Source: SHZI01 sp964417725
GTDB lineage: Bacteria; Pseudomonadota; Gammaproteobacteria; Steroidobacterales; GCA-2729495
Direction: 5' to 3'
Assembly (NCBI GenBank): GCA_964417725.1
Contig: CAYQIV010000005.1
Span: 1-64,000 of the forward strand
Length of the DNA stretch: 64,000 bases
A program made the position numbers and the translations under genes. Shown piece after piece: positions 54,818 through 62,538 of this stretch; the stretch's first letter is position 1; each line of letters opens with the position of its first letter. Below the pieces are notes generated by a model. The model saw nothing but the letters and a program-made list of their open reading frames with translations, searched no databases and was not told the DNA's origin.

Positions 54818-55660
54818 ATGAAAAAGCGCCGCAGCCACCAGCCCCCACCCCTGACCGAAGCGCGGCCGGCCGGCCTGACCATCGGCAAGCTGGCGCGACG
54901 CGCACATGTCGCGCCATCGCTGCTGCGCTACTACGAAAAGGAAGGGCTGCTGCCCGCCGCACGGCGCAGCGCGGCGGGCTATCGTCTCTATGGCGCAGAA
55001 GCCGAGAAGACGCTGCTCTTCATCAACCGCGCCAAGCGCCTCGGCTTCTCGCTCGACGACATCCGACGCTTCCTCGCCACCAGCCATGCCGATGCAGTAC
55101 CACCGCCGGGCAGCCGCAGCACGGTGGCAAAGATCGCCGAGGCGCGGTTCCTCGAACTCGAGCGGCGCCTGACGGAATTGCTGGTGCTGCGCCATGAACT
55201 CGAGGTGTTCCTGCGCGAGACCGCGGTGCGCCTGCCGGCCGGCGACAAGGCACCAGGACCCACCTACCGGCGCCTCGTCGACCACGTCTGCGGCCATCAC
55301 AGTTCACCGCAGGACCAGCAGGCCTCGATGCGCGACCTGATGCAGCGCCTCGGCTGCCAGCTCGTCACGCTCGATGGCGACACCGTGCTCGACGCGCTGT
55401 CGGGTCGCCACCTGCACGTCTGGCGCGAGGGCGACGGCTACTGCGTGCTGGTGCCCGACCATGCGCCGAAGATCGGCGCAGCGCTGCGCCACATCGCCGC
55501 CTCGGAAGCCGGCTGCAGGGCGCACACCGAGCCGCAGGTCGAGGAAACCGACGAGGGTTATCTGTTCACGGCCAGCGGCGACAACGCCTTTCTGTTCGCC
55601 CAGTTCTTCCTCGCCCTCGAGCAGGCGCCCGCACGGCGCAAGGCGCGCCGCGCCACCTGA
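54818..55660 (+). CDS. MerR-family regulator with an extra C-terminal domain, next to ABC exporters
   Basis: This 280-residue protein has a MerR helix-turn-helix (GLTIGKLARRAHVAPSLLRYYEKEGLLPAARRSAAGYRLY, about 19-58) and a dimer helix to about residue 130. The remaining 150 residues are unlike the short effector tails of CueR or ZntR. They contain a DHVCGHH cluster (about 152-158) and further Cys at RLGCQLV, GYCVLV and EAGCRAH, followed by a beta-rich stretch. Metal, thiol or drug sensing is possible; the sequence alone does not decide. It is transcribed away from the ABC genes across a promoter with a long spacer. Confidence 0.85.
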   Translation: MKKRRSHQPPPLTEARPAGLTIGKLARRAHVAPSLLRYYEKEGLLPAARRSAAGYRLYGAEAEKTLLFINRAKRLGFSLDDIRRFLATSHADAVPPPGSRSTVAKIAEARFLELERRLTELLVLRHELEVFLRETAVRLPAGDKAPGPTYRRLVDHVCGHHSSPQDQQASMRDLMQRLGCQLVTLDGDTVLDALSGRHLHVWREGDGYCVLVPDHAPKIGAALRHIAASEAGCRAHTEPQVEETDEGYLFTASGDNAFLFAQFFLALEQAPARRKARRAT

Positions 55661-55681
55661 GTCGCGGCAGGGCCGTGCGGC

Positions 55682-56869
55682 TCAGTCGCGCGCCGGGGCC
55701 GGGACCTTCAGCACCAGATACCAGGCCGCCATCGCCAGCGCGAGGCCGGCGCCGAGCAGCATCGGCAGGCTGGGCGCGAGGCGGTAGACCATGCCACCGA
55801 GCATCGGCCCGAAGATCATGCCGACGGTCGGCGCGGCGGCCAGGAGACCTGCCACCGCGCCCTGCTCGGCAGGCGTGACACTGAGACTGCCGGCAGCGTT
55901 GAGGCCCGGCGCGGCAAATCCGAAGCTGATCCCCATCAGGGCGAAGCTCGCGTAGAGAAACGGCAGGCTGCTGCCCCAGGCGAGCAGCAGCAGGCCGGCG
56001 GCGAAGATGGCGAAACCGACGCGCAGCAGCGTGCCCGGCAGTGCCTTCCAGGCCTGGAGCACGCCGGCCTGCACGCCGACCGTGGCGAAGGCCATGCACA
56101 GGAACGCGATGCTCGCCGTCTGGATCAGCGCCTTGTTGCCCGATACGCCGTAGTGGTCGGCGATGTAATAGGCCGTGACCAGTTGCACCGAGGTGAAGAT
56201 GCCGAAGATCACCGCCCAGCCGGCCAGCCACGGGAAGATCCGCCGGTCGGTGACGCGCAGGCGCGCGGGCGGCCCGCTGTCGGCATGGCGCACCGGCTCC
56301 GGCAGGCTGCGGAAGGTCACGGCGATGGCGACGAGCGCCAGCAGCGCGACCGCATACAGGGGGAACACCGGCGACAGCGCCGCAAGCAGGCCACTGAAGA
56401 CCGGGCCGAGGATGGTGCCGAGGCCGCCCGACATGGCGATCAGCGCCATGCCCTGCGAACGCGACGACTCGTCCGTGGTGTCGGCGATGTAGGCCGTCGC
56501 CGCCGGCTGCACGGCGCCGACGATGCCGCCGTAGGCAAAACGCAGCACCAGCAGCACGAAGAACAGCGGCAGGCCCGTCACCCAGCCCCACATGCCGGCC
56601 TGGAAACCCAGCGCCAGCGCGCCGTAGCCGAGTGCGAAGCCGGCCAGTCCGGCCAGGTAGACCGGCCGCCGGCCGAGCGTCTGGCTGCGCCGGCCCCACC
56701 ACGGCGCACTGAAGGCCAGCACGACATTCGACGCCGAGACGATGATGCCGAACAAGGTTTCGCTGAGCCCCACCTCGCGCGACAGCGGCGCGCCGACGAT
56801 GTAGAGCAGCGACTGCCCCATCCCGTAGATGATCAGGCCGAAAAGCAGTACCAGTCTGTCGCGCGGCAT
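55682..56869 (-). CDS. MFS transporter, 12 helices (drug-exporter type)
   Basis: This 395-residue permease has twelve hydrophobic helices. The motif-A region after helix 2 reads WWGRRSQTLGRRPVYLAGL (about residues 60-78), and motif C is GLGTILGPVFSGLL in helix 5. It resembles DHA1 exporters such as MdtG/tetracycline-type pumps; no substrate can be assigned. The start at 56869 (MPRDRLVLLFGL) begins at the first helix. It is convergent with the MerR gene (21 bp between stops) and has a gene-free stretch of about 320 bp upstream. Confidence 0.87.
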   Translation of the reverse strand: MPRDRLVLLFGLIIYGMGQSLLYIVGAPLSREVGLSETLFGIIVSASNVVLAFSAPWWGRRSQTLGRRPVYLAGLAGFALGYGALALGFQAGMWGWVTGLPLFFVLLVLRFAYGGIVGAVQPAATAYIADTTDESSRSQGMALIAMSGGLGTILGPVFSGLLAALSPVFPLYAVALLALVAIAVTFRSLPEPVRHADSGPPARLRVTDRRIFPWLAGWAVIFGIFTSVQLVTAYYIADHYGVSGNKALIQTASIAFLCMAFATVGVQAGVLQAWKALPGTLLRVGFAIFAAGLLLLAWGSSLPFLYASFALMGISFGFAAPGLNAAGSLSVTPAEQGAVAGLLAAAPTVGMIFGPMLGGMVYRLAPSLPMLLGAGLALAMAAWYLVLKVPAPARD

Positions 56870-57190
56870 CTTCTCATCATCCCCTGTGCATGCCGATGTT
56901 CGCCAGGCCGCGGGGGACATGCGAAGAAATCGGTGTCGGCCGACGCCGGGCCGCATGCCCGGCGGCCGCGCAGTGTAGCCCAACCGCAACGGCCGGCCGC
57001 CTGGGGAATGAGAAAATGAACAGGGCGCGGGGATGGGGGATCCCCGCGCCCCGGGGGGCGGCCCGGTGGGGCGCCGGGCCCGTTGGAGGAACGCCGTGAA
57101 TCGAGGGGGGCGATCCGCCGGCGTCGAAGGGCATTTCGCTGCCGCATGCGGAGCGGATTCAACCGCGGCGGATTTTTCTCCGCGCCCGGC
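56870..57190. other. Gene-free region upstream of the MFS gene, rich in G+C hairpins
   Basis: No coding frame is convincing. The stretch holds a perfect 12-bp stem-loop (57023-57052) and a second, shorter GGCCCGG/CCGGGCC pair at about 57061-57081. A TTTTT tract at 57174-57178 follows a loosely paired GCGGAT region. No promoter for the minus-strand MFS gene was clear. It separates the EVE gene's 3' end from the MFS gene's start. Confidence 0.4.
57023..57052. repeat. Perfect 12-bp inverted repeat
   Basis: GGGCGCGGGGAT at 57023-57034 pairs exactly with ATCCCCGCGCCC at 57041-57052 (wait-loop GGGGGA boundaries allowing one base of slack at 57035-57040). It has no T-tract on either side. It may be a bidirectional transcription barrier or a regulatory stem. 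Confidence 0.5.
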
Positions 57191-57649
57191 TCAGGCGTCG
57201 GCCAACGCCAGGCAGGTGCGCCACTCGGCGTCGGTCACCGGCGTGATCGACAGCCGGTTCCCGCGCTGCAACACCGGCATCCGCGCCAGTGCCGGGATGC
57301 CGCGCAGGCGCGACAGCGGGATGACCGCCGCGAACCGGCGCTCGAAGGCCACGTCGACGAGCAACCAGCGCGGCGCATCGGGCCGACTCGCCGGGTCGTG
57401 GCCGGGCGAGCGCGGATCAAACTGCGTCGGGTCGGGACGCGCCGCACCGCTGATGACCAGCGTGCCGGCGATGCCCGGGCAGGGACAGTTCGAGTGCCAG
57501 AAAAAAGCCCGGTCGCCGACGCGCATCACGTCGCGCATCATGTTGCGCACCTGGTAATTGCGCACCCCGTTCCAGGCCGTGTGCCCGTCACGCTCGAGGT
57601 CGGTGATGGCGTAGACCCCGGGCTCGGACTTCATCAGCCAGAACGCCAC
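57191..57649 (-). CDS. EVE-domain protein (PUA-like modified-base reader)
   Basis: This 152-residue protein starts with GTG at 57649, preceded by GGGAGGG, giving VAFWLMKSEPGVYAITDLERDG, the standard EVE N-terminus. Later motifs WNGVRNYQVRNMMRDVMRVGDRAFFWHSN and GIAGTLVISGAARPD complete the fold. EVE proteins bind modified nucleotides in RNA or DNA and occur in many proteobacteria as a housekeeping gene near zapA or in restriction contexts; neither is adjacent here. It lies 48 bp downstream of an MFS gene on the same strand. Confidence 0.9.
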   Translation of the reverse strand: MAFWLMKSEPGVYAITDLERDGHTAWNGVRNYQVRNMMRDVMRVGDRAFFWHSNCPCPGIAGTLVISGAARPDPTQFDPRSPGHDPASRPDAPRWLLVDVAFERRFAAVIPLSRLRGIPALARMPVLQRGNRLSITPVTDAEWRTCLALADA

Positions 57650-57697
57650 GAGGCCCTCCCGCAGCGCGATTCCCGGCCGACCGGCCGTGGCCGGCAC

Positions 57698-59101
57698 TCA
57701 ACCGTTCGCATGGGCGTCCTGCGTGACCATTTCCGCAGCCCGCGACTTGAGGCGCAGCGAGACGAAGATCAGCACGGCCATCAGCACGCCGAGCACCAGG
57801 AAGGCGAGTTGGTACCCGCCGAGGCCATCGCCCCGCGAACCAGCCACACCGCCGACCAGCGCCGCACCGGCCAGCTGCCCGACCGACAGGAACACGGTGA
57901 GGATGCCCTGCGCCGCGGCCCGGTCAGCGGCACTGGCCTCGTTGAGGATGATGTAGCGCAACGGCGCACCCAGCAGGGCGGCAAAACCGAGGCCGCCGAT
58001 GATGCCGCCGGCGATGAACACCGTCATGTCGATGTCGAGCAGGCCGTACATCAGCGCGCCGAGCGCCACGCAGACCAGGCCGAACTGCACCACCAGTCGC
58101 GAACCGACCTTGTCGAGCAGACGACCCATCAGCGGCGACCCGATGGTGGTGGCAACCATCGCCGGCAACATCAGCAGGCTGGCATTGGCGTAGGACACGC
58201 CGAGCGCGGCGACGGCGATCTTCGGATGGAAAGCGCTGCCTGACTCGAGCGTGCCCGTGCCGATGGCGATCAGCACGGCGAGGCGCACCTGGCTCGAGCC
58301 GAACAGCGACGGCCGCACCACCGGATCGGCCGCGCGCTGCTCGAAATGCCAGAACACCGGCAGGAGCAGCAGCGCGACGATGAGGAACGGCCCGACATTC
58401 AGCGACATCAGGCTGTTGACGGGGTCGGCGCTGTCGAGTTCGGTCAGCGCGATGGCGAAGGCCGCGAGCAGCAGCGACAGCGTCAACGCGCCCGCCGCAT
58501 CGAAGGGCTTGCGCGTCGCGGCACCGCTCGTCGGCAGCAGCCGCCACGCCTGCCAGACCAGGCCGGCGACGATCGGGATATTGATCAGGAACAGCCAGTG
58601 CCAGGAGAAACGCAACAGGATGCCGCCGAGTATCGGCCCGACCAGGAAGGCGATGCCGAACACCGCGCCGAGCAGGCCGAGGGTGCGGCCGCGTTTCTCG
58701 GGCGGGAAGGTGTCGCCGATGACCGCGGCGGCGACGGGGAAGATGCCGCCGGCACCGAAGCCCTGGATGGCGCGGCCGACGAGCAGCATCTCGAACCCGG
58801 GCGCCAGCACGAGGGTCACCGACCCGGCGCCGAACAGCAGCAGGTTGAGGATGTAGACCGGCCGCCGGCCGTAGCGGTCGGAGAGCTTGGCCATCAACGG
58901 CGTGCCGACCAGCTGGAACAGCAGGTAGATGTTGAAGATCCAGGCCAGCGCCCGGGTATCGAGGCCGAACTCGGCCTGGATGGCCGGGAAGGCCGGGCCG
59001 ATGATGGCCAGGTCCAGCGCGCCCATCAGCACGCCAACGAAGAGCAGCAACAAGACCTGCCCGCGGTGTTTCTCGTCCATGATCTTCGAAGTCCCTGTCA
59101 T
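57698..59101 (-). CDS. MFS multidrug transporter, DHA2-like
   Basis: This 467-residue permease has about 14 hydrophobic helices, with the motif-A segment LMAKLSDRYGRRPVYILNLL (about residues 68-87) and motif-C region GIAFLVGPILGGILL (helix 5). Helix-1 region LDLAIIGPAFPAIQAEF is typical of DHA2 drug:H+ antiporters. It follows the luciferase-like gene by 29 bp and a TetR gene further up, so it is likely the efflux or uptake arm of a small regulated operon. The substrate is unknown. An in-frame ATG at 59080 is an alternative start. Confidence 0.87.
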   Translation of the reverse strand: MTGTSKIMDEKHRGQVLLLLFVGVLMGALDLAIIGPAFPAIQAEFGLDTRALAWIFNIYLLFQLVGTPLMAKLSDRYGRRPVYILNLLLFGAGSVTLVLAPGFEMLLVGRAIQGFGAGGIFPVAAAVIGDTFPPEKRGRTLGLLGAVFGIAFLVGPILGGILLRFSWHWLFLINIPIVAGLVWQAWRLLPTSGAATRKPFDAAGALTLSLLLAAFAIALTELDSADPVNSLMSLNVGPFLIVALLLLPVFWHFEQRAADPVVRPSLFGSSQVRLAVLIAIGTGTLESGSAFHPKIAVAALGVSYANASLLMLPAMVATTIGSPLMGRLLDKVGSRLVVQFGLVCVALGALMYGLLDIDMTVFIAGGIIGGLGFAALLGAPLRYIILNEASAADRAAAQGILTVFLSVGQLAGAALVGGVAGSRGDGLGGYQLAFLVLGVLMAVLIFVSLRLKSRAAEMVTQDAHANG

Positions 59102-59130
59102 GCGCGGCGTGTCACCGCCGGAAAAATCGT

Positions 59131-60147
59131 TCAGCCCAGCCTCGGCAGGATGTGCTCGCCGATGATGTCGATCGAGTCTGCCGGGTCATCGTGCAGCCGC
59201 AGGGCATTCTCGGTCAGCCCGTCGGCAGCGAACTGCCGGAGCCGCGCCACGCAGCGATCGATGTCGTCGAGGTCGCCGGCCAGCGACAGCCCGTCGACGA
59301 GTTTGGCGACGATCTCCGGCGGCACGCCCTTGATGTCGCCGCTCCTGGTGCGGAAGGCCTCGAGAAAGGCCGGGCGGTGGGCATCGACGATGGCCACTTC
59401 CTCGGGGGTGAGGAACGGCTCCAGCCACTCGTGGCCCAGCCAGCCGCGGATCATCAGCTCGCGACGCGACTCATCGAGCGACGCTTCCCGGTCCTTCTTG
59501 ATGTGGAAGGCGCAGAAGTTGCTGACGCGGAAGCTCTCCGCATCGCGCCCCTGCGCGGCGAGGCCGTCGCGGATCAGCTTCATGTAGCGCGGCAGCATCG
59601 GCGCACCCATGTCGCTGAGCATGGTGCCGTCGGCGACCCGGGTCGCCATCGCGATCATCTTCTCGCCCGTCGCGCCGGCATAGACCGTCGGCAGCGGGTC
59701 TTCGCGGTTGACCCAGGTGTTGCGGAAATACTTGGCGCGGTAGACCTGGCCGTCGTACTTGACGACACCGCCGGCAACCGCCTTCCTGACGATCTCGATG
59801 GCCTCGCCGCAACCGGTGACGCGCTTGCCGTAGCCCACCCCCATGATGCCCGGCCACTCGCCGCCGCCGCCGATGACGACCATCGCCCGGCCGCGCGTCG
59901 CCTCGTTGAGCGTCGCCAGCGCATTGGCCGTCTTCAGCGGGTGCATTTCGTAGGGGCTGATGACCACCGCGCCGAGGCGGATCCTGTGCGTCGCCGCCGC
60001 GGCCGGCATCAGGCACATGAAGGCGTCGCGCGCGTTGGAGTAGTTCTGTGTCCACAGTCCGCGGATGCCCCAGCGTTCGGCGCGCCGGGCCAGCTCCATG
60101 ACCTGCGTCGGTGTGACATCGGCCTCGAGGATGACATCGATTTCCAT
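59131..60147 (-). CDS. LLM-class (luciferase-like) flavin-dependent oxidoreductase
   Basis: This 338-residue TIM-barrel protein belongs to the bacterial-luciferase superfamily: MEIDVILEADVTPTQVMELARRAERWGIRGLW, then HRIRLGAVVISPYEMHPLKTANALATLNE, and GGGGEWPGIMGVGYGK. Flavin (FMN or F420) dependence cannot be resolved by eye; F420-type members often have a similar N-terminus. Members reduce or oxygenate small molecules, including xenobiotics. The gene lies between a TetR gene (31 bp upstream) and an MFS gene (29 bp downstream), all on the minus strand. Confidence 0.9.
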   Translation of the reverse strand: MEIDVILEADVTPTQVMELARRAERWGIRGLWTQNYSNARDAFMCLMPAAAATHRIRLGAVVISPYEMHPLKTANALATLNEATRGRAMVVIGGGGEWPGIMGVGYGKRVTGCGEAIEIVRKAVAGGVVKYDGQVYRAKYFRNTWVNREDPLPTVYAGATGEKMIAMATRVADGTMLSDMGAPMLPRYMKLIRDGLAAQGRDAESFRVSNFCAFHIKKDREASLDESRRELMIRGWLGHEWLEPFLTPEEVAIVDAHRPAFLEAFRTRSGDIKGVPPEIVAKLVDGLSLAGDLDDIDRCVARLRQFAADGLTENALRLHDDPADSIDIIGEHILPRLG

Positions 60148-60178
60148 GGTGGTTTTTCCCGGTTCTGCAGAATTGAGG

Positions 60179-60766
60179 TCAGTCCTGCAGCAGGCGGTCG
60201 ACCGCCCGGTGCAGTTCGTCGAGCACGGCCTTGCGGTGGCCGCGCGTGATGGCGCGGCCGGCAGCCGCCGCAACCATGCCGTCGATGAGCGTGGCGAGCA
60301 GCGCCGGATCGCGCTGCTGCGGCACCAGCAGCGGTGCCAGCGCGGCCTCGAGCACCTGTACCGGGATCCGGTGCAGCGCGAGGATTTCCTGGTGGAGCGC
60401 GGGATCGGCGTGGCGGATCTCGCTGACCAGCACCATCGCCGCATGGTGGGTGGCGAGCGCGGTTTCCATCTGGCCGTCGACCCAGGCATGGATGCGCTCG
60501 AGCGGCCCGGGAAAGCGGTCCTCGACCCCGCGCAGCGCCATGGCATGCTGTTCCATGGCCCGGCGCACGCAGGCGATGAGGACGTGGTCCTTGCTCGGGT
60601 AGTAGCGATAAAGCGAGTTGCGGGCGAGGCCTACCTCGCGGGCGATGGCCTCGAAGTCCGTGCCACGGTAGCCCCGGCGGGCGAACAGGCGATCGGCAGC
60701 ATCGAGGATGCGCGCGGTCTGCACCCGGACGTGCTCTTCGATGTTGACGGCATCGATACGCGGCAT
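60179..60766 (-). CDS. TetR/AcrR-family regulator
   Basis: This 195-residue protein has the helix-turn-helix at about residues 30-50 (DFEAIAREVGLARNSLYRYYPSKDHVL) and a C-terminal helical ligand-binding domain. The start at 60766 gives MPRIDAVNIEEHVRVQTARILDAADRLFARRGYRG. It heads the LLM oxidoreductase-MFS operon and so is probably its repressor, responding to the compound handled by those proteins. A dyad 15 bp upstream is a candidate operator. Confidence 0.92.
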   Translation of the reverse strand: MPRIDAVNIEEHVRVQTARILDAADRLFARRGYRGTDFEAIAREVGLARNSLYRYYPSKDHVLIACVRRAMEQHAMALRGVEDRFPGPLERIHAWVDGQMETALATHHAAMVLVSEIRHADPALHQEILALHRIPVQVLEAALAPLLVPQQRDPALLATLIDGMVAAAAGRAITRGHRKAVLDELHRAVDRLLQD

Positions 60767-60780
60767 CCGCGCTTCCCCAC

Positions 60781-60805
60781 CCGACACTTGGCGACAACGT
60801 GTCGG
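60781..60805. promoter_or_regulatory. Candidate TetR operator (7-bp arms)
   Basis: CCGACAC at 60781-60787 pairs with GTGTCGG at 60799-60805 across an 11-nt centre. The dyad starts 15 bp upstream of the tetR start codon, a normal position for autoregulation. Binding is inferred from position; similar dyads can occur by chance in GC-rich DNA. Confidence 0.45.
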
Positions 60806-61076
60806 CATCATGCGCAGCCCTCCGGAGCCTGTCAACGCCGGCGCACGTCGATCGCCGGGCCTGACCACGCACTGGAACGCGCACGGCCTGCGCAGCCCTG
60901 CCGGCGATGGGGTATGCTGCCGCAGTCTGCCCGGACCGGGCAGACACATGGACCGGCAGCGGCCCGGCGCCGTCGCGACGGGCAGCCGCCTGGGGGTAGT
61001 CAAACAAGGTGAGCGGCCGTGTCGGGTGGGCTTCCCGGTCGGGCTGTCACGATCACCGTGAATGTGGAGAAATTCG
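60806..61076. other. Intergenic region with a 21-bp palindrome
   Basis: No gene is seen between the divergent tetR and lipoprotein genes. A perfect inverted repeat, GTCTGCCCGG (60925-60934) and CCGGGCAGAC (60936-60945) around a central A, lies 130 bp upstream of the lipoprotein start. A TATGCT box at 60913-60918 just precedes it and could be a -10 element, so the palindrome may lie at the start of the transcript or act as an operator. Confidence 0.4.
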
Positions 61077-61391
61077 ATGAGCGATAACAGAAAGTCGCAT
61101 TGGCTGGCCGTATCCCTCGCGCTGGCGCTGCTGGCCGGCTGTGGCGGCAAACCGGCCGACAGCACGCAGAAGGCGGCGGATGACGCCGCCAAGGCCGTCG
61201 ACAGCGCCGCCCAGCAGATCGAGGAAGCCGCCGACGCCACCGTCGAGGCCGGCCAGGCCGCGGTCGACGAAGCGGCCGGCGAAGCCGGTGACGCCGTGGC
61301 AGGCGCGGCCCAGGGCGCCGCGGATGCCGCCCAGGGTGCCGCCGACGCGGCACAACAGGCCGCCGACGAGGTCGCCGGCAAGACCGAGTAA
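61077..61391 (+). CDS. Small Ala-rich lipoprotein with amphipathic repeats
   Basis: This 104-residue protein has a lipoprotein signal with lipobox LLAGC (about residues 17-21). The mature part is almost entirely one long predicted helix of Ala, Asp, Glu, Gln and Gly, with repeated units such as GAADAAQ and AADAAQ near residues 75-95. The pattern resembles the periodic helices of LEA-like or murein-lipoprotein-like proteins. The ATG at 61077 has GGAG 7 nt upstream. A strong terminator follows. The function is unknown; a membrane-linked scaffold or stress role is plausible. Confidence 0.75.
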   Translation: MSDNRKSHWLAVSLALALLAGCGGKPADSTQKAADDAAKAVDSAAQQIEEAADATVEAGQAAVDEAAGEAGDAVAGAAQGAADAAQGAADAAQQAADEVAGKTE

Positions 61392-61415
61392 CCGCTCGCG
61401 CGAAAACGACGCCGG

Positions 61416-61449
61416 AAACCCGGGGGCGCCATGCCCCCGGGTTTTTTTT
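61416..61449 (+). terminator. Rho-independent terminator after the lipoprotein gene
   Basis: AACCCGGGGGC (61417-61427) pairs with GCCCCCGGGTT (61433-61443) across a short loop, followed by a T run to 61449. It lies 26 nt after the lipoprotein stop. Confidence 0.93.
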
Positions 61450-61511
61450 CGTGCCGACGATGGCCGCACCATTACACTGGCGCACGCTGGCACCCCGCGG
61501 GAACGGAGACG

Positions 61512-62468
61512 ATGACCCTGCTCAAGTACGCCGCCCTGGCACTGGCCCTGATGGTGGCCGCCCTGGCTGTCGCAGCCTGGGTCTACCGCGACATCCCCGC
61601 CGCCATCCTCGAGGCGCGCTACACCACCCCGGCCTCGAAGTTCCTCAATGTCGATGGCGTACGCATCCACTACCGCGACGAGGGCCACGGTCCGCCGCTG
61701 GTGCTCATCCACGCCAACTTCGCCAGCCTGCTGAGCTGGGACACGTGGATTCCGCTCCTCGCCCCCCACCACCGCGTGCTGCGTTTCGACATGACCGGCC
61801 ACGGCCTGACCGGGCCGGATCCGGGTGGCGACTACAGCCTCGACCGCACCGTGCACCTCACCGAACGCTTCGTCGATGCACTCGGCCTCGAGCGCTTCGC
61901 GCTGGGCGGGACATCGCTCGGCGGCACCGTGGCGCTGCGCTATGCCAGCCTGCACCCGGACCGCGTCGACCGGCTCATCCTGCTGAGCCCGGGGGCCCTC
62001 GAAGGCCGGGCCATGCGCGACGAAGGCACGCGCCTGCCGGCCGCGGCGCGCATCCTCGAGTGGATCACGCCGCGTGCGCTGGCGCGCTACATGCTGCGCT
62101 CGCGGTTCGGCGACCCGCAGCGCGTGACCCCCGAACTGGTCGACCGCTGGCACGACATGTGGATGCGCGAAGGCCAGCGCCGCGCGATACTCGATCGCCT
62201 CGGCAGCTACACGAGCCTCGACGTGGCCGCCGTGGCCGGCACGATCCGCGTGCCGACGCTGGTCCTGTGGGGCGAGGCCAACCCGCAGACACCCATCGAC
62301 CAGGCCCATGAGTTGTACGGGCTCCTGACCCATGCGCCAGCCCGGCAACTGATCACCTATCCCGGCATCGGCCACATGGCCGCGGAGGAAGGCGGGGAGG
62401 TGATCGCCCGCGACGTCGCCGCCTTCCTCGCCGAAGCAGTGCCCGGCGCCTCCGGTGCCGCACCCTGA
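61512..62468 (+). CDS. Membrane-anchored alpha/beta hydrolase
   Basis: This 318-residue protein has an N-terminal hydrophobic helix (about residues 5-25) and an alpha/beta-hydrolase body: VLIHANFASLLSWDTWIPLL (oxyanion region), FALGGTSLGGTVALRYAS with the nucleophile Ser in GTSLG (about residue 140), LVLWGEANPQTPIDQAHEL near residue 255, and the catalytic His in PGIGHMAAEEGGE. GGAG lies 6 nt before the ATG at 61512. Similar anchored hydrolases are often annotated as esterases or haloalkane dehalogenase-like; no substrate is assigned. It resembles the hydrolase at 48341-49345 in layout only. Confidence 0.87.
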   Translation: MTLLKYAALALALMVAALAVAAWVYRDIPAAILEARYTTPASKFLNVDGVRIHYRDEGHGPPLVLIHANFASLLSWDTWIPLLAPHHRVLRFDMTGHGLTGPDPGGDYSLDRTVHLTERFVDALGLERFALGGTSLGGTVALRYASLHPDRVDRLILLSPGALEGRAMRDEGTRLPAAARILEWITPRALARYMLRSRFGDPQRVTPELVDRWHDMWMREGQRRAILDRLGSYTSLDVAAVAGTIRVPTLVLWGEANPQTPIDQAHELYGLLTHAPARQLITYPGIGHMAAEEGGEVIARDVAAFLAEAVPGASGAAP

Positions 62469-62487
62469 CCACCGGCCGGGCCGCCGA

Positions 62488-62516
62488 TAGCCAAGCCGGC
62501 GCAAGCTTTCTACACT
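62488..62516 (+). promoter_or_regulatory. Possible promoter ahead of fnr
   Basis: TAGCCA (62488-62493) and TACACT (62511-62516) are 17 bp apart, a moderate sigma-70 match. No Fnr box (TTGAT-N4-ATCAA) is seen, so self-regulation is not indicated. Confidence 0.35.
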
Positions 62517-62538
62517 AGCGCCAGCACGCAGGGACCGC

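Noticed and set aside
48341..62468. The two anchored hydrolases as a recent duplication
   Set aside because: They share layout and general motifs only; the sequences around the nucleophile and the rest of the body differ strongly.
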